Numbered from the stretch's first letter, positions 7,348-16,350 are shown. The stretch: DNA of 64,000 nt from Pleomorphomonas sp. NRK KF1 (GCF_023721755.1 NZ_JAMDLH010000008.1:62001-126000), one strand, 5' to 3'. Notes: generated from the sequence alone by a model not told the origin. Translations and numbers: made by a program.

Positions 7348-8154
7348 TCACCTCTCCGCCACCATGGCCGGCCGTACCACGCTGTCGGCGAGGAACTTCC
7401 GGAAGTCCTCTTCCGAACCGTAGAAGACGTTGCGGTCGGCGTCGCCCTTGACGCCGGCGACACGGCCGGTGGAGGTGTATTGCCAGAAGTGCCAGTGGCG
7501 GTCGCCATAAGCCTCCTTCGGCTTGACGGCGGTGGAGCGCACCCACAGCGGATAGCGCTCGAAGGCGCCGACCAGCCGGTCCTGGTAGAAATCGACCGAG
7601 GTGTAGATCATCGGCCGCTTGCCGTAGTGGGCCTCCAGCGCGTCGAGGAAGGCCTGCATGTCGGCGTAGATCTCGGTGGCGGGCGGGCGCTTGCGACAAG
7701 TGGGCGAGGTGGGCGTCCACTCGATGTCGAGCACGGGCGGCAGGGCATTGGCGTCGCGCGGCACGTTCCGGATGAACCAGGCCGCCTGCTCGATGCCGGG
7801 GCGGCAATGGTACCAGAAATGGTAGGCGCCGCGCAGCACGCCGGCCCGCGCCGCGCCGGCAAAGTTCTCGTTGAAGCGCTCGTCCAGCCGGTTGCCGCCC
7901 TCGGTGGCCTTGATGTAGGCGAAGCGGATGTCGTCGCGGGCGACGGCGTGCCAGTCCACCGTCTCCTGGAAATAGGAGACGTCGATGCCTTCGATGGTGC
8001 TCTTCGAGGGATGGCGGATCTCGAAGGTGTCGCCCCGGAAATGCGGGGTGGCGCGCACCGGGCCATCGTCGAAGTTCAGCGCCGAACAGCCGGCGATCAG
8101 CGCCGACAGCGCCAGCACGGCCGAGCGGGGGAAAAACGAGCGGGAGAAGGCCAT
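7348..8154 (-). CDS. GH25 lysozyme-like lipoprotein
   Basis: A 268-residue protein with a lipoprotein signal (hydrophobic residues 9-20, lipobox LIAGC, Cys23) and a glycoside hydrolase family 25 domain from about residue 54: GIDVSYFQ, FAYIKATEGGN, RGAYHFW, VLDIEW, PMIYTS. Asp143 and Glu145 in the DIE motif are the expected catalytic acids. GH25 enzymes cleave the MurNAc-GlcNAc bond of peptidoglycan. Anchoring to a membrane facing the periplasm suggests cell-wall remodelling, not phage lysis. I started at 8154 because the signal peptide begins there. Confidence 0.85.
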   Translation of the reverse strand: MAFSRSFFPRSAVLALSALIAGCSALNFDDGPVRATPHFRGDTFEIRHPSKSTIEGIDVSYFQETVDWHAVARDDIRFAYIKATEGGNRLDERFNENFAGAARAGVLRGAYHFWYHCRPGIEQAAWFIRNVPRDANALPPVLDIEWTPTSPTCRKRPPATEIYADMQAFLDALEAHYGKRPMIYTSVDFYQDRLVGAFERYPLWVRSTAVKPKEAYGDRHWHFWQYTSTGRVAGVKGDADRNVFYGSEEDFRKFLADSVVRPAMVAER

Positions 8155-8320
8155 CGACAAACCCTTGAAAGACGAAACGCGACGGTGGAACCGTCGCGAC
8201 GCCCAAGCATCCCAGCAGATGGATAAGGATTTGCTAACCACGACGAGGGGGAGGAGCGGGGAAGCCGGAATGGGGCGGCAGACCCTTGTTCGACGCCTTT
8301 CCAAGCTCGAACTAAGAGCA

Positions 8321-8417
8321 ACTCCAGCAAAGGTGGGAACCGGTTTTGCGTCCGGAGTTGCGACAAAACAAAGAGATGGAGCACGTTGTCGAACCAAGGT
8401 TCGCCAGACGCGCTCTA
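8321..8417 (-). repeat. Rhizobial-type intergenic repeat, copy 1
   Basis: On the minus strand this reads from CTAGAGCGCG through CGCAACTCCGGACGCAAAAC to TTTGCTGGAGT. The same order of blocks recurs at 10619-10718 and in part at 16304-16350. The form matches, from memory, a repeat widespread between genes in Rhizobiales. It lies upstream of the GH25 gene and touches the stop of a small membrane-protein gene. Confidence 0.75.
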
Positions 8418-8693
8418 GTGCCCGAAGAAATGAATATAGCGATCGAAAGCCATGGCTATAATTATCTCAGCTAGAAAGCACTTATAGACAATTCCCATCT
8501 GTTTTTCGTATTTTTCTCGATATTTTTGGTTTCTTTCAATCAGCTTGGTCGGCAGGTAGACACCTAGTCCACCCAACACAAATATCTTGGCCTGCTTGTC
8601 GTATTGCTCAACGATCGAACTTGCCTTGATGAGAGCGATGATCCCCCAGATCAATGGGCCCACCAAAACGAGCACGAGGAAATATTTGCCCAA
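8415..8693 (-). CDS. Small membrane protein of unknown function
   Basis: A 92-residue hydrophobic protein with apparent membrane segments at about 5-24, 37-51 and 70-88, and a charged loop IERNQKYREKYEKQ between the last two. Base composition is clearly AT-richer than its neighbours, which suggests recent acquisition. No family is recognised and nothing nearby is an obvious partner. It is a plausible real gene because of its hydrophobic pattern, but unsupported by homology. Confidence 0.5.
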   Translation of the reverse strand: MGKYFLVLVLVGPLIWGIIALIKASSIVEQYDKQAKIFVLGGLGVYLPTKLIERNQKYREKYEKQMGIVYKCFLAEIIIAMAFDRYIHFFGH

Positions 8694-8819
8694 GGTTGCC
8701 TCCGCCAGCTTTTCGCAGTTTAGGCGAGTTGTGCCGGCTTCGGTAGGAGGTAGTTGGCATCCGAGACAAGTGAACTCCGCGAGGTGCCTCCAGGCGAGAT
8801 CGTCTACGGCTGAAGCCGG

Positions 8820-9725
8820 TCACCGCCCATACCTGCGGATTGCCGCGCGGAACAGCGCCCTGTCGGCGCGGGAGTAGTAGAGCCAGGTGTCGTCGCCGCT
8901 GACCACCACCGAGGCGGCGAAGGCGATGTCGGTGGCCATGCGGTTCGGCGAGGGCGGCGGGGCGATCAGCGGTTCGATGCAGCGGTCGATCACCTTGCGG
9001 TACTCGGCGTCGAAGGCGATCCAGCCGATGCGCCAGCGGGCGTCCTCGGTGGCGCCGTTGTAGAACATCACCGGCTGGTTCTTGTCGGTGGTGAGCAGCG
9101 GGCCGGTGGAGAGGTGGAAGTTGTCCCACATGCCGTCGCGCGGCGCGAACGGCTGGCGTTCGTGCTGCCAGGGACCGTCGACGTCGGGGCCCGTCGCCAG
9201 ACCGATCAGCGAGGCGCCGTTGGCGGCATACTCGTAGAACATCCGCCAGCGGCCGGCCTTGGTGCGGTCGACGGTGGCTTCCTTGACGTTGCCCTCGGAC
9301 GGGGTCGAGGCCATCGCCACGCCCTTCTTCTTGAGGTGCTCGATGCCGGGACCGGCGGCATAGAGCATCTCGCCATGGCGGCGGTCGGCGGTGACGCCGG
9401 TGTAGTAGACGACGTAGCCGCCGTCTGGCAGCTGGACGACCGTCGGGTCCTCGCAGCCGCCGGCATCGTCCGGTCCCGGCCCGGGCGCGATCACCGGCTT
9501 GCCGGTGGCGGTGAAGGTCAGACCGTCGTCGCTTTTGGCGTACCAGATGGTGCCGGTGTCGCCCGTCTCGCCCATGCGCGGCACCGCGCGCACCATCATG
9601 CGGAAGTCGCGGCCATGCGGCCCTTTCCAGACATAAGGGCTCATCAGGTCGCGCTGGGTGATGGCGTCGGGGCCGTGCACCACGACGGGCTCTATGGTCT
9701 CGACGTTGAAATCGACCTCTACCAT
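8820..9725 (-). CDS. GH130-like five-bladed beta-propeller glycosidase or phosphorylase
   Basis: A 301-residue soluble protein of the GH43/GH130 propeller class. It shows regular sheet repeats with IWYAKSDDGLTF, CEDPTVVQLPDGGYVVYYTG, WRMFYEYAANG, PVMFYNGATEDARWRIGWIAFD. The EDPTV motif after a DDAGG stretch resembles the general-acid region of GH130 mannoside phosphorylases. No signal peptide is present, so it is probably cytoplasmic. Its ATG follows the stop of the upstream SDR gene by one base, so the two are coupled; an oxidoreductase plus glycoside-processing pair is inferred. Confidence 0.6.
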   Translation of the reverse strand: MVEVDFNVETIEPVVVHGPDAITQRDLMSPYVWKGPHGRDFRMMVRAVPRMGETGDTGTIWYAKSDDGLTFTATGKPVIAPGPGPDDAGGCEDPTVVQLPDGGYVVYYTGVTADRRHGEMLYAAGPGIEHLKKKGVAMASTPSEGNVKEATVDRTKAGRWRMFYEYAANGASLIGLATGPDVDGPWQHERQPFAPRDGMWDNFHLSTGPLLTTDKNQPVMFYNGATEDARWRIGWIAFDAEYRKVIDRCIEPLIAPPPSPNRMATDIAFAASVVVSGDDTWLYYSRADRALFRAAIRRYGR

Positions 9726-9726
9726 G

Positions 9727-10503
9727 TCAGGCTCCCAGCGCCTGTTCGAGCGTCAGTCCGCCGTCGATCGTCAGGATGGCGCCGGTGATGTACTCGGCCT
9801 TGTCCGAGCAGAGATAGACGGCCAGCGTCGCCACCTCCTCGGCCTCGCCGGCGCGGCCCCAGGGAATGTGTTCGCGCGCCTCGGCCAGGATCTGCGGATG
9901 GACCTCGGCCTCCCGGTTCATCGGCGTCAGGATCATGCCGGGCGCGATGGCGTTGACGCCGATCCGCATCGGGCCGCATTCCACCGCCATGGTGCGGGTG
10001 AGGCTGTCGAGCCCGGCCTTGGCCGCGCAATAGTCGGCGCCGCCATAGCGGACCGCGACCGAGTGGATCGAGCTGATGTTGACGATCCGCCCCGGACGTC
10101 TCGTCTCGCGCAGGCCGCGCACGAAGGCGCGCGAGGTGAGGAAGGCGCCGGTAAGGTCGGTGCGGATCAGCCTTTCCCACTGGGCGAGGTCCATGTCGGC
10201 GACGGTCACGCCGCTCATGTTGAGCCCGGCGCTGTTGATCAGGATGTCGGGCAGGCCCAGCTCGGCGGTCACCGCCGCGAAGGCCTGCTCCACCAGCGCC
10301 TCGTCGCCGACGTCGGCGTGGACGGTCATCGCCTTGCCGCTCTTGTCGACGATGCCGTCGCGAACGATGCCCGCAGCGGCGGCATCGGCGTAGAATGTGA
10401 TCGCGACCGCGGCGCCTTCGGCCGCCAATGCCTTTGCCGTGGCCGCACCGATGCCGGATTCGCCTCCGGTGACGAGCGCGACGCGGCCATCAAGCAATCC
10501 CAT
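9727..10503 (-). CDS. Short-chain dehydrogenase/reductase
   Basis: A 258-residue classical SDR. The cofactor loop is TGGESGIG (12-19 from the chosen start), NSAG follows, the catalytic Ser is in VNISSIHS and the YxxxK is YCAAKAG. The C-terminal IDGGLT motif is typical of glucose/3-ketoacyl-type reductases. The start at 10503 has GGAGG 6 bases upstream; an ATG at 10521 is less likely. It is first in a two-gene operon with the GH130-like gene, so a sugar or sugar-acid substrate is plausible. Confidence 0.8.
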   Translation of the reverse strand: MGLLDGRVALVTGGESGIGAATAKALAAEGAAVAITFYADAAAAGIVRDGIVDKSGKAMTVHADVGDEALVEQAFAAVTAELGLPDILINSAGLNMSGVTVADMDLAQWERLIRTDLTGAFLTSRAFVRGLRETRRPGRIVNISSIHSVAVRYGGADYCAAKAGLDSLTRTMAVECGPMRIGVNAIAPGMILTPMNREAEVHPQILAEAREHIPWGRAGEAEEVATLAVYLCSDKAEYITGAILTIDGGLTLEQALGA

Positions 10504-10618
10504 CGGAACCTCCGGCTTCAAGATAGAAGCGCAGATGACCGGTGTTTGGTTCCGGCCACCGAGGGATTGGATCGAGAATGGCTCCGTCCGGCCCGGAAAC
10601 CCGGGCTCGGCGGACGCG

Positions 10619-10718
10619 CGCTAGAGTTTTTCCGGCGAACTCGGGTTCGTCGGGAAAAACTCCAACTCTTTGTCAAGACGCAGTTCCGGGCGCAAGACCG
10701 GTTTCCACTCTTGCTGGA
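10619..10718 (+). repeat. Rhizobial-type intergenic repeat, copy 2
   Basis: It starts CTAGAGTTTTTCCGG, continues with CGCAGTTCCGGGCGCAAGAC in diverged form and ends CTCTTGCTGGA, the same block order as copy 1 on the opposite strand. An internal GTTTTTCC...GGAAAAAC palindrome is added. It ends one base before the stop codon of the convergent-side AraC gene. Confidence 0.75.
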
Positions 10719-10719
10719 C

Positions 10720-11691
10720 CTAAACCGAGTAGCGGCTCGGCAAGACGCCCTTCGCCTCCCGGAAGACCTTGCTGAAATGGCTGAGATTGTCGAAGCCGAC
10801 GGCGTAGGCGGCTTCGGTCACGCTCGATCCGGCGGCGAGCATCGCCGCCGCCGCGTCCAGCCGGGTTGCGCGCAGATAGGCGTGAACCGAGGTTCCGATG
10901 GCCAGGCGGAAGCCCTCCTTGAGGCGGCGTTCGTTGAGGCCGACTTCCCTTGACAGCCTGGCGATCGTCCAGTCGGCGCTGTAGTGGCGCTCGATCAGGT
11001 CGATGGCGGCATTGAGCCGCTTCATTTCCTCGCCGGTCAGCGGCTTGAGCGGCGCTCCCCCGGTCTGGCGCGTCACGGCGTCGAGGCCGATGCTGACCGC
11101 CTCGATGGCCTTGCTGTAGAGGTAGGCGCGGCGCGCCGGGTCGTCGCCGCGGCGGCAGTGCAGGATGCCGGTCACGATGGCGAGCAGCTCGGGCGGCGCC
11201 GTGAAGCCGATCATGAACACGTCCTGTTCGGGCACGCTGTGCTCGGTGATGACCGCGCCCCCGAGGCGGGCGAGGGAAATGCCGCCGAGCTTTTCGAGCA
11301 GCGGCTTCTCCAGGCGGATGTCCAGAAAGCTGAGCCGCCGCCCGGCGTCGATCCGGTTGACGCCGCGGGTGACCCTGTCGCAGGCGAAGAAGATCGCCAT
11401 GCCCGGCTGGATGCGCAAGGGCTTGGCGCCGTCGATGGCCATCGTGCCGGCGCCGTCGAGGAAGATCGACAGCGAGAAGGTGGCCGGCCCCTCCATCTCC
11501 GACACAAGATCCTCCGCCGGCAGCGCGTCGATCGCATAGATCGTCACGTCGTCGCCGGGCTGTTCCACCCGCGTCGCCTGTCGCCAGCCGAGCTGGTCGA
11601 TCTCGGTATCGACCGACGCTTTCCAACTCGTCCGGCCCTCCGCCTCCCGGTGAATGGCCGTGCCGTTTGTCGAGGTCAGCATGGAGTTCAT
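10720..11691 (-). CDS. AraC-family regulator (PchR-like) of the siderophore cassette
   Basis: A 323-residue regulator. The last about 100 residues hold two AraC helix-turn-helix motifs (DWTIARLSREVGLNERRLKEGF and SSVTEAAYAVGFDNLSHFSKVF), ending in a Tyr-Ser-Val tail. The N-terminal about 200 residues match the PchR effector region in layout (GMAIFFACDRVTRG, VFMIGFTAPPEL). PchR-type regulators sense ferric siderophores and activate the receptor gene. This fits, as it is divergent from a TonB-dependent receptor 125 bases away. Starts at 11691 or 11682 are both possible. Confidence 0.8.
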   Translation of the reverse strand: MNSMLTSTNGTAIHREAEGRTSWKASVDTEIDQLGWRQATRVEQPGDDVTIYAIDALPAEDLVSEMEGPATFSLSIFLDGAGTMAIDGAKPLRIQPGMAIFFACDRVTRGVNRIDAGRRLSFLDIRLEKPLLEKLGGISLARLGGAVITEHSVPEQDVFMIGFTAPPELLAIVTGILHCRRGDDPARRAYLYSKAIEAVSIGLDAVTRQTGGAPLKPLTGEEMKRLNAAIDLIERHYSADWTIARLSREVGLNERRLKEGFRLAIGTSVHAYLRATRLDAAAAMLAAGSSVTEAAYAVGFDNLSHFSKVFREAKGVLPSRYSV

Positions 11692-11719
11692 CGGTCCCAC
11701 CGCTCCGAGGTCTTTAGTC

Positions 11720-11793
11720 CGGTTTCCGTCAATTCCCGTCCGGAAACCGTTAGCCCCGCCGTTCTTAAACTGGAATATAGAGACCAAGTTTAA
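11720..11793. promoter_or_regulatory. Two inverted repeats between the AraC regulator and TonB receptor genes
   Basis: CGGTTTCC (11720-11727) pairs with GGAAACCG (11742-11749), and TTAAACT (11765-11771) pairs with AGTTTAA (11787-11793). Both lie in the 125-base divergent gap. One may bind the AraC regulator and the other an iron-responsive repressor; the assignment is speculative. Confidence 0.45.
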
Positions 11794-11816
11794 TCGGCTG
11801 GTTCTGGGGGTTCAAT

Positions 11817-13865
11817 ATGGTGCGCGGCAGAAAAATGGCTTTGCTGGCCTCGGCTTGTCTTGTGGTGATCGCAGGCTCGCCGTCCCGCGCCGAGCCCGTC
11901 GTCGACGAAACGGCCCTGGAGCCGATCACCGTCACGGCCTCCAAGCGCGAACAGGACGTCGCCAAGCTCGACGCCGCCGTGACCGTGGTGAGCGGCGAGG
12001 ATCTGGCCAGGCGGGGCGTGCGCACGGTCGAGGATCTTCAGAAGGTGTTTCCCGGCGTCAGCATCGGCAACCGGGGCAACCGCGTCTATTCCAACGTGAC
12101 GGTGCGCGGCATTTCCTCGCCGGACTATTTCAACCCGACCGTCCAGGTCTATGTCGACGGTGTTCCGCAGGTGCCGTCCACCTTCTCGCAAATGCTGGCG
12201 GACGTGGAGCGCGTCGAGCTGTTGCGCGGCCCGCAGGGCACGCTCTACGGCGCCAACGCCTATGGCGGCGTGATCAACATCGTCACCAAGAAGAAAACGG
12301 CCAACCGCTTCTACGTGGAGACCAACCTGTCGCTCGATGAGCCGTCGGTCGAGATCGGGGGAACGGCGGTTCTCGCGCCGGACGCGCTCTTTCTCGACTA
12401 TGCCGGCCGCTTCCAGCACTTCTCCGGCGACATCGACGATGCGTCGACCGGAAAGGACGATATCAACACGTCCAACGACGGCTATGGCAGGGCCACACTT
12501 CGTTACGCGCCGGTGGGCGGCCCCTTCGACGCAGCGATCAGCTATTCGAAGGAAAAGCTGCTGTCGCACGAAGAGCTTTACTCCTATCAGGCCGATGTCG
12601 ACGATCGCATCTATCGTAGCGGCGTCTATGGCGAGATCCCCGATCTCAGGCGCGACGTCACGACCCTTTCCGGCCAGATGAACTATCGCTTCGGCGATTT
12701 CACGCTGTCCAGCATCACCGGCTACCAGAAGAGCGAGGTGGAGCGCGACTTCTCCGCCGGGGCCGGCAGCCGGTACCACTGGCCGCACGATGACGAGATG
12801 ATCTCGCAGGAGTTGCGCCTGAGCTATGAAGGCGACCAGTTCAGCGGCGTGACGGGGCTGTGGCTCAGCCATGACGACTTCATGGGCTGGAAGAGCGCGA
12901 TCGCGCCCTATTACGGAGCGGCGACCAACAACGTCGTGTCCGACAGCGTGGCGGCGTTCGGCGAACTGACCTGGCATGCAACCGAGGCGCTCGACCTGAC
13001 GGGCGGCCTGCGCGCCACTTACGACCGCTCGACCATCGACGCCTTCCGCGCCGACGCCTACAGCACGGGCATGGGCTTCGACTTCGACCGCAAGGCCGAC
13101 TTCAACAGCCTGCAGCCGAAGTTCGCCGTCGGATATCAGCTCCTGCCGGAGATGCGCCTGTTCGGCATCGTCTCGCGCGGCTACAAGCCGGGCGGCTTCA
13201 ATCGCAGCATCTCGTCGTCGATCGACGCCGCCTCTTACGATCCGGAATCGAACTGGAACTTCGAGGCGGGCGTCAAGTCGACGCTGCTCGACGGCACTGT
13301 CGATCTCTCGGCCAGCCTTTATCACATCCGCTCGACCGACAAGCAGATCTACGTCGGCGCGATCGGCCAGCAGTTCATCCGAAACGCCGGTGAGGCGACC
13401 AGTACCGGCATCGAGCTGGAGGCCAGCTGGCACGCCACCGATCGACTGACGCTGACCGGCAACGCAGCCTTCGGCCGCTCCGAGTTCACCGACTTCACCG
13501 ACCCCTATACCGGTGTCAGCTACGACGGGAACCGGATTCCCTATGCGCCGGACGCGACCGCCCATCTGAATGTCGCCTATGTGCTGACCGACGATCTGCT
13601 TGGCGGCAGCCTGACGGCCAATGGCGCCGCCAACATAGCCTCGAAGACCTGGTTCGACGAGGCGAACACCACGGGACAGTCGGCTTATGCGACATTTGAT
13701 GCCAGCCTCGACTTCGTGCGCGACGATGGCTTCTCGGCCCGGCTCTACGTCAACAACATAGCCGACAAGTCCTACAAGACCTCGGGTTACGTGAGCGGCG
13801 CCTCCGAACTGGGCACGCTGGGCCAGGGGCGCACCATCGGTCTCACGCTGCGCAAGGAATTCTGA
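11817..13865 (+). CDS. TonB-dependent outer-membrane receptor, probably for a siderophore
   Basis: A 682-residue receptor: signal peptide 1-25, TonB box PITVTAS at 36-42, plug domain about 50-170 (LARRGVRTVEDLQKVFPGVSI, GPQGTLYGANAYGGVINIVTKK), then a 22-strand-type barrel ending in LTLRKEF with terminal Phe. It imports a ligand across the outer membrane using TonB energy. The neighbours (AraC regulator, RhtX/FptX-type permease) point to a ferric siderophore. No biosynthesis genes are present in the window, so a xenosiderophore is likely. The permease gene begins 4 bases after its stop. Confidence 0.85.
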   Translation: MVRGRKMALLASACLVVIAGSPSRAEPVVDETALEPITVTASKREQDVAKLDAAVTVVSGEDLARRGVRTVEDLQKVFPGVSIGNRGNRVYSNVTVRGISSPDYFNPTVQVYVDGVPQVPSTFSQMLADVERVELLRGPQGTLYGANAYGGVINIVTKKKTANRFYVETNLSLDEPSVEIGGTAVLAPDALFLDYAGRFQHFSGDIDDASTGKDDINTSNDGYGRATLRYAPVGGPFDAAISYSKEKLLSHEELYSYQADVDDRIYRSGVYGEIPDLRRDVTTLSGQMNYRFGDFTLSSITGYQKSEVERDFSAGAGSRYHWPHDDEMISQELRLSYEGDQFSGVTGLWLSHDDFMGWKSAIAPYYGAATNNVVSDSVAAFGELTWHATEALDLTGGLRATYDRSTIDAFRADAYSTGMGFDFDRKADFNSLQPKFAVGYQLLPEMRLFGIVSRGYKPGGFNRSISSSIDAASYDPESNWNFEAGVKSTLLDGTVDLSASLYHIRSTDKQIYVGAIGQQFIRNAGEATSTGIELEASWHATDRLTLTGNAAFGRSEFTDFTDPYTGVSYDGNRIPYAPDATAHLNVAYVLTDDLLGGSLTANGAANIASKTWFDEANTTGQSAYATFDASLDFVRDDGFSARLYVNNIADKSYKTSGYVSGASELGTLGQGRTIGLTLRKEF

Positions 13866-13868
13866 TCC

Positions 13869-15089
13869 GTGAGGCGGCAGAAATCCTCGTGGTCGCTGCC
13901 GGGGCTGTTCGTGGCGGCGGGTGGCATCTACACGGCACAGAGCCTTGTCGGAGGACTGACCTTTCTCGGCCTTCCCGCCGTGCTGCGCGCCGAGAACGTG
14001 GCTCTCGACCGGATCGGCCTCGTCTCCCTGGCCATGCTGGTGTGGGCGTTGAAGTTTCTGTGGGCGGCGCCGGTGGAAGCGTTTCGGGTCGCGGCCGACG
14101 GCAGGCGCCGCTCCCGCATGGTCATCCTGGCGGGGGAAACCGTCGTCGTGCTGGCGCTGGCGGCTTTCGGCATGGTGGGCAGCGGCGGCTTTTCGCTGCT
14201 TCTCGCCCTGCTGGTCCTCATGGCGGTCGCTTCGGCCACGGCCGACATCGCCTGCGATGCCTTCCTGATCGAGCAGTTCTCCCAAGAAAAGCGGGGACTT
14301 GCCAATGTCGCCCAGGTGGGAGGCGGCTATCTTGGTCTGATCTTCGGCGGCGGGCTGTTCGTTGCGGCGAGCGCTGCCATCGGCTGGATGGCAGCGTCCT
14401 TGCTGTTGGCAGGGCTTGTCGTCGTCCTCAGCATTCCGATGGCCCTGGTCCGGGAGGGTGGGACGACGCGGCGCGCACCCTCGCAGGCCCCGGCCTTGCT
14501 GACGGCGCTGCTGCGGCGCGAGGTCAGGATCGGTATCGTCATGACCATCCTGTTCGAAGCGGGAGGGCGTCTGGCGCAGGCGCTTGCCGGTCCGTTCCTG
14601 ATCGACGCCGGTCTGTCGCTGACCAGCCTGGGGCTCATCAATGGCGTGGGCGGCGTCGGGGCGGGCCTGCTGGGCACGGCCTTCGGCGGCCTGCTGGCGC
14701 ATCGGTTCGGGGCGAGGACGGCCATGTTCCGCGTCGCCTGCCTGCACGCCGTTTCGCTTGGCGCGCTGACCGTCGTCCTGTTCGCCTCCGACAGGCTGTG
14801 GCTGCTGGCCGGGCTGTTCGTGCTCGAAAGCGGCATGATGGCCGCCGGCTTCGTCGTCAGCTATGCCCGCCTGATGGCCTTTGCCTCTTCGTCGCAGCCC
14901 GGTGTCGACTTCACGCTGTTTCAGTGCGCCAGCGCCGTTGCCGCCGCGCTGTGCGGCCTGGGCGGGGCCATGCTCGCGTCGCGCTTCGGCTACGGCCCGG
15001 TGTTCGGCATCGCCTTGGCTGGCGCTGCCTGCGTTCCCTTGCTGCTCCTCCGCCTGGAGGCTCGTCTCGATAAAGGAGTTCCCGCATGA
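13869..15089 (+). CDS. RhtX/FptX-type MFS siderophore permease
   Basis: A 406-residue membrane protein with about 12 hydrophobic segments and the early motif ALKFLWAAPVEAFR, typical of the RhtX/FptX group that carries ferric siderophores across the inner membrane as single proteins. It starts with GTG four bases after the receptor stop and ends overlapping the monooxygenase start by 4 bases (ATGA), so the three genes form a tight operon. The ligand is unknown. Confidence 0.8.
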   Translation: MRRQKSSWSLPGLFVAAGGIYTAQSLVGGLTFLGLPAVLRAENVALDRIGLVSLAMLVWALKFLWAAPVEAFRVAADGRRRSRMVILAGETVVVLALAAFGMVGSGGFSLLLALLVLMAVASATADIACDAFLIEQFSQEKRGLANVAQVGGGYLGLIFGGGLFVAASAAIGWMAASLLLAGLVVVLSIPMALVREGGTTRRAPSQAPALLTALLRREVRIGIVMTILFEAGGRLAQALAGPFLIDAGLSLTSLGLINGVGGVGAGLLGTAFGGLLAHRFGARTAMFRVACLHAVSLGALTVVLFASDRLWLLAGLFVLESGMMAAGFVVSYARLMAFASSSQPGVDFTLFQCASAVAAALCGLGGAMLASRFGYGPVFGIALAGAACVPLLLLRLEARLDKGVPA

Positions 15090-16252
15090 CCAGGCCGCTT
15101 GCCGTCATCGTTGGCGCCGGTGTCGCCGGCCTCGCCGCGGCCTGGTGGCTCGACAGGGCGGGGTGGCGCTCGCTGGTCGTCGAGCGCGCGCCGGAGCTGC
15201 GGGAGAACGGCTACATGCTGGGCCTGTCCGGTCTCGGTTTCGAGACGGCCCGACGGATGGGGCTCGTCGAGCGGCTCGAGGCCGCCTCCTTCCGGATCGA
15301 CGAGAACGTCTACCGCGACAGCAGCGGTCGCGAGTTGCTGCGGCTGCGCTACCGCGATTTCATTCGCGACCTTCCCTACGTCGCCATCCGCAGGACCGAC
15401 CTGGTTCGCACGCTGGCCGAAAACCTGCCGGACAGCGCCGAGATCCGTTTCGGCGAGACGGTTGCGGGCTTCGAGGACAAGGGCGACCGGGTCGAGGTGG
15501 CGCTGGCCGGCGGCGAGCGGGTGGAGGCCGCATTACTGATTGGCGCCGACGGCTTTCGCTCCGCCACCCGGCAGGTGCTGTTCGGCCCCGATCGCGACTG
15601 CCTTCAGCCGCTCGGCTACTACTTCTCGGTCTACGACGTCGATGCGCCCAAGGCGTTCACGACCGATTTCGTCTCCTATGCCGAGCCGGGGCACCTTGCC
15701 GAGTATTACGCGCTCCACGACGGGCGCCTCGCCGCCATGCATGTCTGGCGCGACCGGCGACCGGGGCTCGAACGCGCGCCGGACAAGCTCGCCCTGCTGA
15801 GAGAGGTCAGCGCCCGCAGCCATCGACAGGTGCGCGACCTGCTCGATCACGCAGAGCGGGCCGGCGAAACCCCGGTCGTCGACAGCCTGACCATGATCGA
15901 CCTGCCGAACTGGTCGAAGGGCAGGGTGCTGCTTCTGGGCGATGCCGCCCACTGTCTGACGCTGGTTTCGGGGCAGGGCGCCGGCATGGCCCTCGCCTCC
16001 GCCGAAATGCTGGAGCGGGCCTTGACCGAGACCGGCGATCTTCTTCCGGCCCTTGCCCGCCATGAGGCACGCTTGCGGCCCATCATCGGACGGCTTCAGA
16101 CGCGGAGCCGCAAGATGGCGCGCGTCTTCATTCCCCAGACGGCTTTCGCTTTCCGCATGCGCAACTTCATCATGCGGCACATGCCAAGATCCTTGCTATC
16201 CCGCTACTTCAGCGGTGCCATTCGGTCGGAGATAGAGTTGGCCAAGCAGTGA
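15086..16252 (+). CDS. FAD-dependent monooxygenase of the siderophore operon
   Basis: A 388-residue group A flavoprotein hydroxylase. Residues 6-12 contain GAGVAGL in the Rossmann motif, RTDLVRTLAE is the central arginine region, and GDAAHCLTLVSGQGAGMA is the second FAD/ribityl-binding motif (PHBH class). It starts inside the stop of the permease gene. Hydroxylation or oxidative opening of an imported siderophore to release iron is a reasonable inference. Detoxification of a phenolic or tetracycline-like compound is the alternative. Confidence 0.75.
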   Translation: MTRPLAVIVGAGVAGLAAAWWLDRAGWRSLVVERAPELRENGYMLGLSGLGFETARRMGLVERLEAASFRIDENVYRDSSGRELLRLRYRDFIRDLPYVAIRRTDLVRTLAENLPDSAEIRFGETVAGFEDKGDRVEVALAGGERVEAALLIGADGFRSATRQVLFGPDRDCLQPLGYYFSVYDVDAPKAFTTDFVSYAEPGHLAEYYALHDGRLAAMHVWRDRRPGLERAPDKLALLREVSARSHRQVRDLLDHAERAGETPVVDSLTMIDLPNWSKGRVLLLGDAAHCLTLVSGQGAGMALASAEMLERALTETGDLLPALARHEARLRPIIGRLQTRSRKMARVFIPQTAFAFRMRNFIMRHMPRSLLSRYFSGAIRSEIELAKQ

Positions 16253-16303
16253 TGCGTCGGGACTGTCCGCATGGGCGGCGCTTGTCGGCTCGATCCGGAG
16301 CCT

Positions 16304-16350
16304 GTTTTCGCGCAACTCCGGACACAAGACCGATGCCCGCTTTTGCCGGA
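16304..16350 (+). repeat. Rhizobial-type intergenic repeat, partial copy 3
   Basis: Only the CGCAACTCCGGACACAAGAC...CTTTTGCCGGA half is recognisable, in the 217-base gap between the monooxygenase and methyltransferase genes. The gap also holds a 12-bp palindrome CTTGAGCTCAAG near 16408. Confidence 0.6.

Noticed and set aside
11790-14747. 985-codon open frame on the minus strand across the TonB receptor and permease genes
   Set aside because: It is antisense to two clear genes, has low-complexity Arg/Gln/His-rich translation and no domain. High GC removes stops in this frame.
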